A stretch of 64,000 nt of DNA from CAVTAE01 sp051649365 (GTDB lineage Bacteria; Deinococcota; Deinococci; Deinococcales; Trueperaceae): contig JBOFGY010000135.1 in assembly GCA_051649365.1 (NCBI GenBank), positions 12,415 to 76,414 of the forward strand, written 5' to 3'. Positions within the stretch are counted from its first letter, which is position 1, and each line of letters begins with the position of its first letter. The position numbers and the translations under genes were made by a program. Of the stretch, positions 15,040 to 24,361 are shown piece by piece. The notes beneath the pieces were generated by a model. The model was not told the origin of the DNA, did no database searches, and worked only from the letters and a program-made list of their open reading frames with translations.

Positions 15040-16383
15040 TTAGTGGGTTGACGGCTCGAGCAACTCAAACGCCAACGCTGCACTCCACGAAAAACCAACC
15101 GCACCACAGCCTGTGCCATCTCTGGGGTCGTAGTATTCGACAAAGCCGTGTTTGGTAAGCAGTTCTAAACTTTGCAAACGGATCGTTTCTGCCAAGTTAT
15201 TAAACCCATAACGCTTGAGCCCTTCCATCACCATCCAGTTAATAATAATCCAGACAGGCCCGCGCCAGTAGCGGCGTGGTTCGTAAAAATAATTATTCTT
15301 TGCCTGCGAGGGTAAAAAGTATTTCGTCGTGTTACTTGGCGCGTATTCGTCTGGATTAAGTAAGTGCTCCTCGACTAAGCGTTGTGCCTGGTCGCGTTCG
15401 GGTAAGCCTGCAAATAACGAAATAAACGTCGCTGAGCCATTCTCGGTTAAAAACTTGTGTGCTCTCGCGTCATAGGCGTAGTAAACACCTGCGTCTTCAT
15501 CCCAGAGTTTATAGTTAAAGGCCCGCTTGGTGTGGTGCATCCAACGCTCTAACATGTCAGTAGGCTCACCAATAAGTTCAGCTAAGTATTTTAAGTCCTC
15601 GAGGGCGCGGTAGACGAGCGCGTTAAAGAGCGTGTCCTGTACTAAAAAAGGCGACTTGGCGTAAATCGTTTGTGGGTCATAACCCCACTTGCGGTAAAGC
15701 TGAATCAAATACATAAAGCGTTGATAGTCGGCGGTGATGGGTCGTTCGTCTTCCTTGACGTGAACAAAATCTTTGCGGTTATAGACAGGAACATCAGCAG
15801 ACTTTGGTGATACTGCCAGAAGTGGCGCGACAAAACGAGCGGCATTATCTGTGCCGGATTCCCAAGGATGAATAACCGAAACAAGCCCCGTGTTTTGTGG
15901 GTCTCTGGCTTCGCGCAGCCACTGGTGTTTCTTAAAAAGTTTTGGGTACATCTCCTGAATAAAAGCGAGTGAAGCAACCTTGTCCTTGGCGCGGTTGTGC
16001 ATGAGTCGCAAACAGATGGCGATAAGTGGTGGCTGAATGAGTCCTGAGGTGGGAATATCCGGCGCGTTCGGGCTATCTTCAATACCCCAAAACTCTGGCG
16101 TGGGAAAATAATCAGATGCGCCGTTGTGATAGAGGATGTGTGGCACCATGCCGTTTTTCCATTGCCCTTTGAGTAGGGAACGGATTTCCAGTTGGGCACG
16201 TTCCACATTGAAATGACTAACACCCAGCGCAACAAGCGCAGCATCCCAGTTCCACTGGTGCGGGTACTGATAGTGACCAGGCTTGATAAAACTGCCCATG
16301 TCGTTCTCGAGCAGTGTCGTTTTTGCCTTTTCTAAAAAAGTGGACTTTGCTTCTTCATTCGGAAAGATATCCTGTTCTGTCAT
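15040..16383 (-). CDS. GH63-like glycosidase, mannosylglycerate hydrolase type
   Basis: The 447-residue enzyme has the (alpha/alpha)6-barrel sequence of MGH1-type glycosidases: GHYQYPHQWNWDAALVALG, the QWKNGMVPHILYHNG segment, SGLIQPPLIAICLR, HPWESGTDNAARF, and the late RRYWRGPVWIIINWMVMEGL. Characterised relatives from Thermus and Rubrobacter hydrolyse mannosylglycerate or glucosylglycerate, compatible solutes of stress-tolerant bacteria. Trehalase-like activity is an alternative. A TATGGT box lies 11 nt before the ATG on the minus strand, with no SD. The protein has no signal peptide and should be cytosolic. Confidence 0.85.
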   Translation of the reverse strand: MTEQDIFPNEEAKSTFLEKAKTTLLENDMGSFIKPGHYQYPHQWNWDAALVALGVSHFNVERAQLEIRSLLKGQWKNGMVPHILYHNGASDYFPTPEFWGIEDSPNAPDIPTSGLIQPPLIAICLRLMHNRAKDKVASLAFIQEMYPKLFKKHQWLREARDPQNTGLVSVIHPWESGTDNAARFVAPLLAVSPKSADVPVYNRKDFVHVKEDERPITADYQRFMYLIQLYRKWGYDPQTIYAKSPFLVQDTLFNALVYRALEDLKYLAELIGEPTDMLERWMHHTKRAFNYKLWDEDAGVYYAYDARAHKFLTENGSATFISLFAGLPERDQAQRLVEEHLLNPDEYAPSNTTKYFLPSQAKNNYFYEPRRYWRGPVWIIINWMVMEGLKRYGFNNLAETIRLQSLELLTKHGFVEYYDPRDGTGCGAVGFSWSAALAFELLEPSTH

Positions 16384-16515
16384 GCTTTAGCTTAACCATA
16401 GTTAAGATGAGTACGTTTGAACTAAAGGTTATGTAATACTAAAAGATGCAATAGTTAAAGTAAATGTGTTAGACATAAACATTAAACGTTCACGGCTTTG
16501 GACAATACTAAAAGT

Positions 16516-17133
16516 ATGAAAAGATTTTATGTCTTACTATTATTCATAGGCACTTTCGGCACGGCTTGTGTTCCACAAACCCAGGAAAATACTACTGAAA
16601 ATACTACGTCATCTATTGTGATCATCAATGCACCTACAGATATTCGTGCAGAGGGTGTTGCGGATAAACTGCAAACGGCTCTGCAAGCGCACAGCGCAGC
16701 GGGTAGCTATGATTTCGTGAGTCGCAGTCGCGTCGAATTCCAAGAGACCCACCGCGATATGGCGGGCAGTCGCGCACCGTTGCAAGCTGCCTATATTGCT
16801 AGAACCTTTGGTGCCGAATATGCCGTGATTGTGGCTGCCCCTGTGTTTGAGCGTGAGGTAGAAGAAATTACCTTTCAACGCTCGTTGCGTCGCGAAGTCG
16901 AAACGGAGGTGCAACTCGAGGCCCGCATTATTGACCCTGTAACTGCCGAGGTTCTTTCTACGTACACGTCGGCGGTTTACACAGGTTTTCGCGTTGAAAG
17001 ATTTACTGAAGGTGAAGACATTGTAGAAGAAAGCGAAGACCCAGATTTGAATGCAGAAATTGAATCGGCAGTTAACGAAATTGCGCCAGGGTTAGCTACA
17101 GACTTGGAGCTGTTTTTCTCGAGGGATCATTAA
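16516..17133 (+). CDS. Putative lipoprotein of unknown function
   Basis: The ATG at 16516 gives 205 residues with a type II signal peptide: KRFYVLLLFIGTFGTAC, lipobox FGTAC, so Cys18 would be lipidated. A Thr/Asn-rich linker leads to a globular region (SIVIINAPTDIRAEGVADKL, then YIARTFGAEYAVIVAAPVF) that resembles in pattern lipoproteins that report family-specific sums over repeated domains, but I do not recognise a family. The gene overlaps the end of convergent scpA by 4 nt. An in-frame TTG at 16498 is a weaker start. Confidence 0.75.
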   Translation: MKRFYVLLLFIGTFGTACVPQTQENTTENTTSSIVIINAPTDIRAEGVADKLQTALQAHSAAGSYDFVSRSRVEFQETHRDMAGSRAPLQAAYIARTFGAEYAVIVAAPVFEREVEEITFQRSLRREVETEVQLEARIIDPVTAEVLSTYTSAVYTGFRVERFTEGEDIVEESEDPDLNAEIESAVNEIAPGLATDLELFFSRDH

Positions 17134-17897
17134 GCAGCTTCGCGTTCTTGTCCGGTCTCGAGCTCTAACTCAATAGGTGCATAAGGTGTTTCTTGAGTAG
17201 CGCGTAATTTACCCTCTTTGAAAAGCTCGAGCATTCCTGCAAAGGTCACAGTGACAATCTCCCATTCTTTGCTCTCTACCAGGTCAGAGAATTTGCCACG
17301 TGTAAAGTTTCGGAGGGCTTGCATAAGGCGTTTCATGCCCGTGGCCATAGTAATGCGCTCAATAGCCATTTCAAAATAATTCGCAAAGCTGTAGCGCGAG
17401 GCCATTTCTGCTAAGCGTGTCAAACCAATTTTGATAGGACGCTCGGCGCGAGGGTAATCGGGGCGGGGCATAGTTGCGGGTAAAATAATGCGACGTTCGG
17501 CGCGACGTTGGCGCAAGAATTCGATGGCGTTCTCGAGTTCCTCGAGCAAAATAACAGCCGCGAGCGTTTCTTGTAACAGTTCTTCTTCGGCTTCTTCCTC
17601 GGCCTTAGGTGGGCGAGGTAACAAAAATCTAACCTTGAGCTCTACAATTCGTGCAACCATTGGGAGGGCTTCAGAAGCGAGGTCGAGATTATCGTTCGAG
17701 AGCTCATTAAAGTACACGAGGTAATCCTGCACGAGTTTTAACACATCAATTTGCTGCGGCATGATGTTGCGTGTGTGCAGTGCGTGTGCGAGTTCGGTGA
17801 GGGAACCACTAAAAAAAGGTTGTTGAACCGTGAAGCCCTGTTCAGGTTGCTCTATTGGTTTTCCTTTCACCTGTTTTTCCTGTACGCCCGCGTTCAC
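17130..17897 (-). CDS. scpA: Segregation and condensation protein A
   Basis: The 255-residue protein fits kleisin ScpA, which bridges the SMC heads with ScpB. The N-terminal region is FFSGSLTELAHALHTRNIMP, followed by IDVLKLVQDYLVYFNELSND. The helix with LASEALPMVARIVELKVRFLLPR is followed by the acidic EEEAEEELLQE, and the C-terminal winged helix contains VTVTFAGMLELFKEGKL. Length is typical. No scpB gene is next to it in this window. It is convergent with the lipoprotein gene. Confidence 0.93.
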   Translation of the reverse strand: MNAGVQEKQVKGKPIEQPEQGFTVQQPFFSGSLTELAHALHTRNIMPQQIDVLKLVQDYLVYFNELSNDNLDLASEALPMVARIVELKVRFLLPRPPKAEEEAEEELLQETLAAVILLEELENAIEFLRQRRAERRIILPATMPRPDYPRAERPIKIGLTRLAEMASRYSFANYFEMAIERITMATGMKRLMQALRNFTRGKFSDLVESKEWEIVTVTFAGMLELFKEGKLRATQETPYAPIELELETGQEREAA

Positions 17898-17921
17898 GTA
17901 GAGAGTGTAACATACGGGGAA

Positions 17922-17988
17922 TGAGCGATGAAGAATGAGGGATGAGTAAAATCAAATGACTCTTTCCTCATTCCCCCTTCATCGTTCC
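17922..17988. repeat. Intergenic inverted repeat before xpb
   Basis: GAATGAGG (17933-17940) pairs with CCTCATTC (17966-17973), with outer AGCGATGAAG against CTTCATCGTT. It lies between the divergent scpA and helicase genes, where promoters must also lie. Confidence 0.5.
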
Positions 17989-17994
17989 TAACCT

Positions 17995-19467
17995 ATGGCT
18001 CGTAAATCCGCACTTTCCTACGACAGAGGTACGCTTATTCTGCATCCACCACCGAAAGGGAAGGCGTGGTTAGATTTTGCGACCTGGGATGACCGCATTG
18101 AAAAATTTCGAGTGCCTGCTAGGGACTATAGAAAGCTGCTCGAGACCTGCAAACTTGAAGGTATAGACATTGAAGATAGAGCGCGGAGTTTTCGGGAGCT
18201 CGAGCTAAAACCGCTCACCCAAGAACCGTTTAAGCACCAACAAGAAGCTTTAGAGAATTGGATTCGGGCCAAGCGGCAAGGCGTGGTTGTGTTACCAACG
18301 GGTGCAGGTAAAACGTTCGTTGCACATATGGCCATTGAAGCCACGCCGCGCAGTTCACTCATTGTCGTACCAACTCTCGATTTAATGCATCAGTGGTATG
18401 CGAATCTAAAAGCAGCGTTTCCAGAGGTTGAAGTGGGTTTACTTGGCGGTGGTTCAAAAGATGATTCACCCATTCTTGTTGCCACCTACGACAGTGCCGC
18501 CATTTACGCTGAGAAACTTGGCAATCAATACGCCTTACAAATTTTTGATGAATGCCATCACTTACCTGGTGACTTTGTAAGAACGATTGCTGAGTATTCG
18601 ATTGCGCCGTACCGTTTAGGGCTTACCGCAACGCCCGAACGTGGGGATAACAAGCACACCGATTTAGACATACTTATTGGCCCAGTTATTTACCGCAAAG
18701 CCCCCGAGGACTTAGCTGGTGGCGCACTGTCAGAGCATAAAATTAAACAAATTAAAGTGACACTTTCTGCTGCTGAACGTGCCGAATACGATAAACTCAT
18801 TGCCCAACGCAATGAGTTTTTGGCGAAAAGCAGAATTTCCCTTGGAACACTGGACGGCTGGCAGCGTTTCGTGCAAGCCAGTGGCAGGAGTAAAGAAGGC
18901 CGCGCCGCGATGCTCGCGCACCGCAACGCACGGCAGATTGCCTTTGGCACGACAGCAAAAATGGAAACACTCGCGGGACTACTCGAGCAGCACCACGGAG
19001 ACCGCTTGTTAGTTTTCACAGACGATAACGCGATGGTTTACCGCATTTCGCAAACTTTTTTAGTGCCAGCGATTACGCACCAGAGCAAAGTCAAAGAACG
19101 CCACGAGATTTTACAAAAATTCCGTGAGGGTGATTATCCGAGAGTCGTGACCTCGAGGGTTCTCAATGAAGGGGTAGATGTGCCTGAAGCCAATGTTGCG
19201 GTGATTTTGTCAGGCACGGGCACGACGAGAGAATACGTGCAGCGTCTAGGCCGCATTTTGCGACGTGGTGAAGGCAAACTCGCGCTGCTTTACGAAGTGA
19301 TTGCAGAGAATACCGCAGAAGAAAATGTGTCAAAGCGGCGACGAGGAGAGTATAAAAAGACAGAAGAGGGGACAAGGGAAAGAGGAGAAGAGGAGAAGGA
19401 GAAAAGGCAGCAAAGATTATTTGACCGAATTAATAGTGAAGAAAGTTTGGGGTTTGATGATTTGTAA
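17995..19467 (+). CDS. XPB/Rad25-like DNA helicase
   Basis: The 490-residue superfamily 2 helicase has Walker A PTGAGKT (101-107), DECH (185-188), TATPERGD (211-218), which holds the XPB-type R-E-D element, and the C-terminal motifs VVTSRVLNEGVDVPEANVAV and YVQRLGRILRRGEGK. An N-terminal damage-recognition-like region (residues 1-75) precedes the core, as in archaeal XPB. The C-terminal tail is highly charged (KEKRQQ). In archaea XPB works with the nuclease Bax1 in excision repair, and a Bax1 gene lies at 22059. The helicase should unwind around lesions for that partner (inference). Confidence 0.9.
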   Translation: MARKSALSYDRGTLILHPPPKGKAWLDFATWDDRIEKFRVPARDYRKLLETCKLEGIDIEDRARSFRELELKPLTQEPFKHQQEALENWIRAKRQGVVVLPTGAGKTFVAHMAIEATPRSSLIVVPTLDLMHQWYANLKAAFPEVEVGLLGGGSKDDSPILVATYDSAAIYAEKLGNQYALQIFDECHHLPGDFVRTIAEYSIAPYRLGLTATPERGDNKHTDLDILIGPVIYRKAPEDLAGGALSEHKIKQIKVTLSAAERAEYDKLIAQRNEFLAKSRISLGTLDGWQRFVQASGRSKEGRAAMLAHRNARQIAFGTTAKMETLAGLLEQHHGDRLLVFTDDNAMVYRISQTFLVPAITHQSKVKERHEILQKFREGDYPRVVTSRVLNEGVDVPEANVAVILSGTGTTREYVQRLGRILRRGEGKLALLYEVIAENTAEENVSKRRRGEYKKTEEGTRERGEEEKEKRQQRLFDRINSEESLGFDDL

Positions 19468-19981
19468 TCCAATATCTCAGTACACGTCAAAACTAAAATC
19501 TTTACCACAAAGGCGGTATGAAATCGAGCGAAGCTACGAAGACACAAAGATAAAGTGGTAAAAAAGCACTTGTAATTTCCCTAAGACTGAGTTTTGATGT
19601 GTACTCGGAATCAATCTACTAAGTATCTATCCTAAAATTCAAATCGCACCCTTTTTAGAAAGCAAATGGATTTATTTTTAGTATAGAGTCTAAACTTTAG
19701 CTGTGCGTTAGTTATAGAGCCAGCATAGAATTTTGTTTCGTCATTGCGAGCTGCTGCTGAATATGTGTTTAAGATGCACTCCGTTTGCTGTAACAACAGC
19801 CGCGAAGCAATCCCTGTTTACTTACGTTGTAGTGGAGTACAAACGATGAGATTGCCACGCGGATTCAGCAGTGCTTAGTTTTACGATTGAGGTGGAACAC
19901 CCTACACGTAAGCTCGCAATAACGAAAAATGGTACGAATAGCACGGCGTATGCCGTTTCTAAAAAAATTGGAACGCTCGAG
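19468..19981. repeat. Repeat-filled 514-bp gap between xpb and the LOV-GGDEF-EAL gene
   Basis: No gene is seen. At 19626-19672 lies a block CTATCCTAAAATTCAAATCG that recurs near 42590 as CTATCTTAAAACTCAAATCA, and at 19738-19925 a CGTCATTGCGAG ... GCGAAGCAATCC ... GATTGCCACG ... CTCGCAATAACG mosaic repeat, related to 14876-15037. Such repeats may explain how xpb and bax1 became separated. Confidence 0.65.
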
Positions 19982-21817
19982 TTAACTGGCCAGGCTCGAG
20001 AGATATTTTTCTACCTCATGGGCGGGTAGGGCCGGTGAAAAATAGTAACCCTGGGCGTACTCACAGCCTAAGGCTCGAATGAGGGTGAGTTGGTTTTCGG
20101 TCTCGATGCCTTCGGCGACGACCCGCATACCCAAGTTATGTGCCATGGTAACAATCGTTCGCACCATTTCTTCTTGGTCAGGGTTTAAGTGAACGTGCTG
20201 CGTGAACGAGCGGTCAATCTTTAGAGCTTTGCTGGGTAGGTGTTGCAAAGAACTCAGGGAGGAATAGCCCATGCCAAAATCATCAATATAAAGTTGAATT
20301 CCCAAGTCATCGAGGTCTTTAAGGCTGCGCTGTACATTACTTACTGGATTCATCAGAATAGTCTCAGTAAGTTCAATTCTTAGCTGAGAAGCCTTCAATT
20401 TATGTTCAGCTAGCGTGCGTTTAATAAAGGGAATAAGGTCGCTGCGGAAGAGCTGATAGCCAGAAAAATTTACATTGAGAACGAGCGGTCTCGAGATACG
20501 GGTTTGCCACGCTGAAATTTGCTGACAGGCTTCACTTAACACATAGCGGTCAAGTGTGATGATGAGGCCGTGTTGCTCGGCAATGGGTATAAAAGTTTCG
20601 GGGCCGATAAGCCCGAGTTTGGGATGGTGCCAACGAACTAGGGCCTCGAAGCCCATAAGTTGTGACTCGAGTGCGGTAAAAATAGGTTGATAATAGACCT
20701 CGAGTTTGTGCCCTTCGATGGCTTCACGAAGTTCGTTGTAAAGCGTCGAGCCTTGTTGACGCATGGACAACTCGAACACGAGGCTTTGATTTTTGCCGAG
20801 GGCTTTGGCTTGGTACATCGCGGTGTCGGCATCGTGCAAGAGTTCATTGCTCGTGGTGTAGTTCGTATCACTCGTAACGATGCCAATACTGGCAGATAAG
20901 CGCATGGTGCGTCCGTCAATGTCACAGCCTTGAGTGAGAGCTTCTAAAATACGCTCGGCAATGACACTCGCCTCTTCGGTGGTGTGTAAATCCTCGAGCA
21001 GAACCGCAAACTCGTCGCCGGCGAGACGTGCCACCGTATCGAGGGGTCGCACACAATTTTTTAGAATGTCTGCGACACGGGCCAGGAGTGTGTCACCTGT
21101 TTTGTGACCATAAGAGTCGTTGACATCCTTAAAGCCATCAAGGTCAATATATAAGACAGCGTAGCGATAATCTTGATGGCGTTTGCAACGCTCGAAAGCT
21201 TGATGGAGGTGGTCATCAAATAAAACACGGTTGGCAATACCTGTCAGTGAGTCGTGCAGGGAGAAGTGATGAAGTTTGGCGTTGGCTTTGTCTAAGGCTT
21301 CGTTGATATCAGCGAGCTCGAGGACGAGGGACTCGAGCTTCTTGTTGGCTTCACGTAGGGCAAGTTCGCTGTTAACCTTTGCACTCACATCATGCTGAAT
21401 GCCCACAAAGTGTGAGATGTCACCTCGAGTGTCGTGAATAGGCGTGATATTGAGTTCATTCCAAAAAGAACTACCATCTTTACGATAATTCTTGAGTGTG
21501 TCGGTGAACGATTGACCCGTGTTCAAAGCTTGCCGCAAACGTTGTAAGGTGAGAGGGCTCGTGTCAGGGCCTTGCAACAGACGGCAACTTCGCCCTAGCA
21601 CCTCCTCGCTCCTGTAGCCCGTCAGCTCTGTAAAGGCTTCATTACAAAAAATGATGGGGCGTTCGGGTGAACGTGCATCGCAGATAATGAGACCACTTTG
21701 TAAAAAAGCGAGAGCCCGCTCTTGAATACTTATAATATCGTTCTCGTTTAGGTAGGCTTTCCAAAATGCACGAAAAGAAGGATTAGTAATGGCTGGACTG
21801 TTTTCATTATGCTCCAC
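19982..21817 (-). CDS. LOV-like PAS, GGDEF and EAL domain protein (c-di-GMP turnover)
   Basis: The 611-residue protein has three domains. Residues about 32-146 are a PAS domain with LOV hallmarks: GRSCRLLQGPDT, with the adduct-forming Cys at 78, and the NYRKDGSSFWNELNITPI strand. After a helical linker, residues 183-350 are a GGDEF domain whose signature is AGDEF (266-270) behind RLA. Residues 360-605 are an EAL domain with FEALVRW (390-396) and the DDFGMGYSSLSSL loop. This suggests a blue-light-sensing enzyme that makes and/or breaks cyclic di-GMP. Whether both catalytic halves are active is unknown. It lies between xpb and bax1 on the opposite strand. Confidence 0.92.
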   Translation of the reverse strand: MEHNENSPAITNPSFRAFWKAYLNENDIISIQERALAFLQSGLIICDARSPERPIIFCNEAFTELTGYRSEEVLGRSCRLLQGPDTSPLTLQRLRQALNTGQSFTDTLKNYRKDGSSFWNELNITPIHDTRGDISHFVGIQHDVSAKVNSELALREANKKLESLVLELADINEALDKANAKLHHFSLHDSLTGIANRVLFDDHLHQAFERCKRHQDYRYAVLYIDLDGFKDVNDSYGHKTGDTLLARVADILKNCVRPLDTVARLAGDEFAVLLEDLHTTEEASVIAERILEALTQGCDIDGRTMRLSASIGIVTSDTNYTTSNELLHDADTAMYQAKALGKNQSLVFELSMRQQGSTLYNELREAIEGHKLEVYYQPIFTALESQLMGFEALVRWHHPKLGLIGPETFIPIAEQHGLIITLDRYVLSEACQQISAWQTRISRPLVLNVNFSGYQLFRSDLIPFIKRTLAEHKLKASQLRIELTETILMNPVSNVQRSLKDLDDLGIQLYIDDFGMGYSSLSSLQHLPSKALKIDRSFTQHVHLNPDQEEMVRTIVTMAHNLGMRVVAEGIETENQLTLIRALGCEYAQGYYFSPALPAHEVEKYLSSLAS

Positions 21818-22058
21818 AGCTGCACCGTTTCTATCACCATGTACAAATCTACGCAGTCAAATTAAACCAGTCTGTACGGTGCCTAGAATAATTGTGACCG
21901 GGGGCGAGACGCTATGAAGATTCCTACAAAAGGGAAAAGGTTCCCGTAGCCTTGATCTAAAGCTAAAAAAGAAAGAAGTGGTATGGTCGTGTTCATTAGG
22001 TCTCAAATGTAAATCAGGTTCACATTTGAGGTTTTAGGTTAGGACGAGTGACGAAGAC

Positions 22059-23273
22059 ATGTTGCCATCAGACTTATTAATGTACCGCTATAACGGTGAA
22101 GAAGTTTTACCTAAACGCCTCGAGCTAAGCGACAAGCAACTCAGTTTGGCTAAGGAAATTATCACGTTATTTCAAGATTCCAAAGGCAAGCGCAGAGGAG
22201 AGCTCGACGAACAACTTGCCATTCTCGAGGGTGAAGCCACTGATTACCGTGTGAAGCGTGGGCTTGCACACCTGCTCGAGTCTGCCTTTAGCACCTTTGA
22301 AACCGTGAGCCCGCTCGAGCCTGCCATGTTGCGCCAGAGACTCTTTGCCTTATCCGCAAAGCATAAACCCTCTGTAGCAACTACCGAAAGTTTGGTTTCG
22401 GGTATGGCAGCTGTTCTCAGCGATGAACTTAAACGTGAAGTGAACATAGACGAGGTAAAAACAGGGCTTTACGCAGACCTCAAAGAAAACGCCATCATGA
22501 CGGAGTTTGAAACGCCTGATCCTGAAGCATTGCTACACCGATTTAATTTGTCGCAAGTGCAAGGTATTCTGTACCGCGCTCAGGATTTAGTCATCACGGC
22601 GCACCGCAATGTGCCAGGCGAATATAAACTCTTATTTCGCTACTTAAAACTGTTTGGCCTCATGGCCTACATCGAAGGTGACGCAGACCACGGCTTTACG
22701 ATTACTATTGATGGCCCCGCGAGCCTTTTTGGTGCCAGTACGCGCTACGGCACGGACATTGCCAAGTTTTTGCCCGCACTCTTACACGTCAGCAAATGGA
22801 GTCTTGCTGCCAATCTTATTCCGAGTCAGCGTTTCGATAACACGCCAAGCTCCGCACGGTTCACGCTCGATTCAGATTGCGGTCTTGTTTCGCACTACAA
22901 AAAAGGCAAAATCTACGACAGTATGCTCGAGCAAGCTTTTGCCGAACGTTGGCAGAGTACCAAGACCGAGTGGCAGCTCGAGCGCGAAGTAAATTTATTG
23001 CCCATTCCAGGCAGCGTGATGGTGCCAGACTTTAGACTCGTTCATCCTGACGGCAGAGATTTTCTCTTAGAAATTGTAGGTTATTGGCGACCTGAGTATC
23101 TCCGAAAAAAGTTTTCACAGGTGGCCAAATCTGGCGTGAACAATTTGATTCTCGCCATTTCTGAACGCTTGAACCTTGGTGAGGCTGGGGTGAAAATAGA
23201 AAAAGTTATGGCGAAAGTCGTGTGGTTTAAGGAGAAGATTATTCCGAAAGATGTATTAGCGGTAATGGAGTGA
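22059..23273 (+). CDS. Bax1 (DUF790) nuclease, XPB partner
   Basis: The 404-residue protein begins MLPSDLLMYRYNGEEVLPKR and shows the DUF790 pattern through RGELDEQLAILEGEATDYRV and RGLAHLLESA. Its C-terminal third has a PD-(D/E)XK-type nuclease core: Asp in VMVPDFRLVHPDGRDF (about residue 324), Glu in LLEIVGYWRPEYLRKK (about 338), and a following Lys (about 349). Archaeal Bax1 binds XPB and nicks DNA next to unwound lesions. The xpb gene is on the same strand 2.6 kb upstream, separated only by repeats and one antisense gene, so the pair was probably adjacent once. Confidence 0.88.
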   Translation: MLPSDLLMYRYNGEEVLPKRLELSDKQLSLAKEIITLFQDSKGKRRGELDEQLAILEGEATDYRVKRGLAHLLESAFSTFETVSPLEPAMLRQRLFALSAKHKPSVATTESLVSGMAAVLSDELKREVNIDEVKTGLYADLKENAIMTEFETPDPEALLHRFNLSQVQGILYRAQDLVITAHRNVPGEYKLLFRYLKLFGLMAYIEGDADHGFTITIDGPASLFGASTRYGTDIAKFLPALLHVSKWSLAANLIPSQRFDNTPSSARFTLDSDCGLVSHYKKGKIYDSMLEQAFAERWQSTKTEWQLEREVNLLPIPGSVMVPDFRLVHPDGRDFLLEIVGYWRPEYLRKKFSQVAKSGVNNLILAISERLNLGEAGVKIEKVMAKVVWFKEKIIPKDVLAVME

Positions 23274-23326
23274 AAAAGAAGGGAGACCTCCCTCTTTTAT
23301 TCTCCCTCCTACATTCTTCCCTCCCT

Positions 23327-23374
23327 TTAACTATGTCCCGAATTAACTATGTCCCGAATTAACTATGCCCCGAA
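23327..23374. repeat. 16-bp tandem triplicate across the stop of the aldo/keto reductase
   Basis: Three copies of TTAACTATGTCCCGAA lie at 23327-23342, 23343-23358 and 23359-23374, the last with one change. The third copy encodes the last residues and TAA stop of the minus-strand reductase, so the other two are downstream duplications of its 3 prime end. Confidence 0.9.
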
Positions 23375-24330
23375 ATCTCGCGTGGTTGATAGGGTTCCTC
23401 GAGAAACTTGATTTCCTCATCACTGAGTTTTATTTCTAATGCAGCGACGGCATCCTCGAGTTGGTACATTTTTGTAGCCCCGATAATCGGTGACGTGATG
23501 TAGGGCTTTGAGAGCATCCAAGCCAAGGCGATTCTGGCAGGTTTTACGCCATGTTTTTCTGCGGTATCCACCACGCGGTTGATGATGGTCGTATCCGAAG
23601 TTTTATAGAGCTGTTTGGAAATGGTGTCGCTTTGTCCTCTTGTTGTGGCTTCGGCTTCTTGGGGCCTACGTGTCAAGTAACCCCTTGCGAGTGGGCTCCA
23701 AGGAATCACACCCATGCCTTCTTCTTGGCAAAGTTTCATCATTTCACGTTCTTCTTCGCGGTAGAGGAGGTTGTAGTGGTTTTGCATCGAGACGAAACGT
23801 GTCCAGCCGTGTAATTCTGCTTTGTATAACGCTTTTGCAAATTGATAGGCGAACATACTGCTCGCTCCGATGTAACGCACGTAACCTGCTTTAATCAGGT
23901 CATGGAGAGCCTCGAGCGTTTCTTCAAGCGGTGTTTCATAATCCCAACGGTGAATCTGATAGAGGTCAATGTAATCTGTCTGCAAGCGTTTGAGTGAATC
24001 GGCTACACCATCAAAAATATGCTTCCGAGATAAGCCACCACGATTGGGTTTGTCGCTCATGGGTTGATAGACCTTTGTAGCGATAACCGTTTCATCACGG
24101 CGCATAAACTCTTTGAGAAGTTTGCCCGTCACTTCTTCACTGACTCCAAGGCTATACATATCAGCCGTGTCGAAGAAATTGATGCCAAGTTCCACCGCAC
24201 GTTTTACGATGGGACGACTCGAGCTCTCATCGAGTACCCAGTCGCGCCACTGCGGTGAACCATAGCTCATCATGCCAAGACAAATCCTCGAGACCTTTAA
24301 ACCTGTTTTACCAAGATTAATGTAATTCAT
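23359..24330 (-). CDS. Aldo/keto reductase
   Basis: The chosen ATG at 24330 gives 323 residues beginning MNYINLGKTGLKVSRICLGM. Family features are the catalytic Asp and Tyr in NFFDTADMYSLGVSEE, the Lys in VIATKVYQP, the His in YQIHRWDYETP, and the NADPH-site IPWSPLARGYLTRRP and SPIIGATKMYQLEDAV. It belongs to the YajO-like group that reduces aldehydes or ketones with NADPH. A TAGGTT box lies 10 nt before the ATG and no SD is seen. Its stop codon lies in a tandem triplicate. Confidence 0.93.
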   Translation of the reverse strand: MNYINLGKTGLKVSRICLGMMSYGSPQWRDWVLDESSSRPIVKRAVELGINFFDTADMYSLGVSEEVTGKLLKEFMRRDETVIATKVYQPMSDKPNRGGLSRKHIFDGVADSLKRLQTDYIDLYQIHRWDYETPLEETLEALHDLIKAGYVRYIGASSMFAYQFAKALYKAELHGWTRFVSMQNHYNLLYREEEREMMKLCQEEGMGVIPWSPLARGYLTRRPQEAEATTRGQSDTISKQLYKTSDTTIINRVVDTAEKHGVKPARIALAWMLSKPYITSPIIGATKMYQLEDAVAALEIKLSDEEIKFLEEPYQPREISGHS

Positions 24331-24361
24331 ACGGTAGCTTAACCTAGATAGAAATGAGACC

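Noticed and set aside
23281..23326. GGGAGACCTCCCTC ... CTCCCTCC as a CRISPR-like or tandem array
   Set aside because: No regular repeat-spacer order; it is a purine/pyrimidine repeat block.
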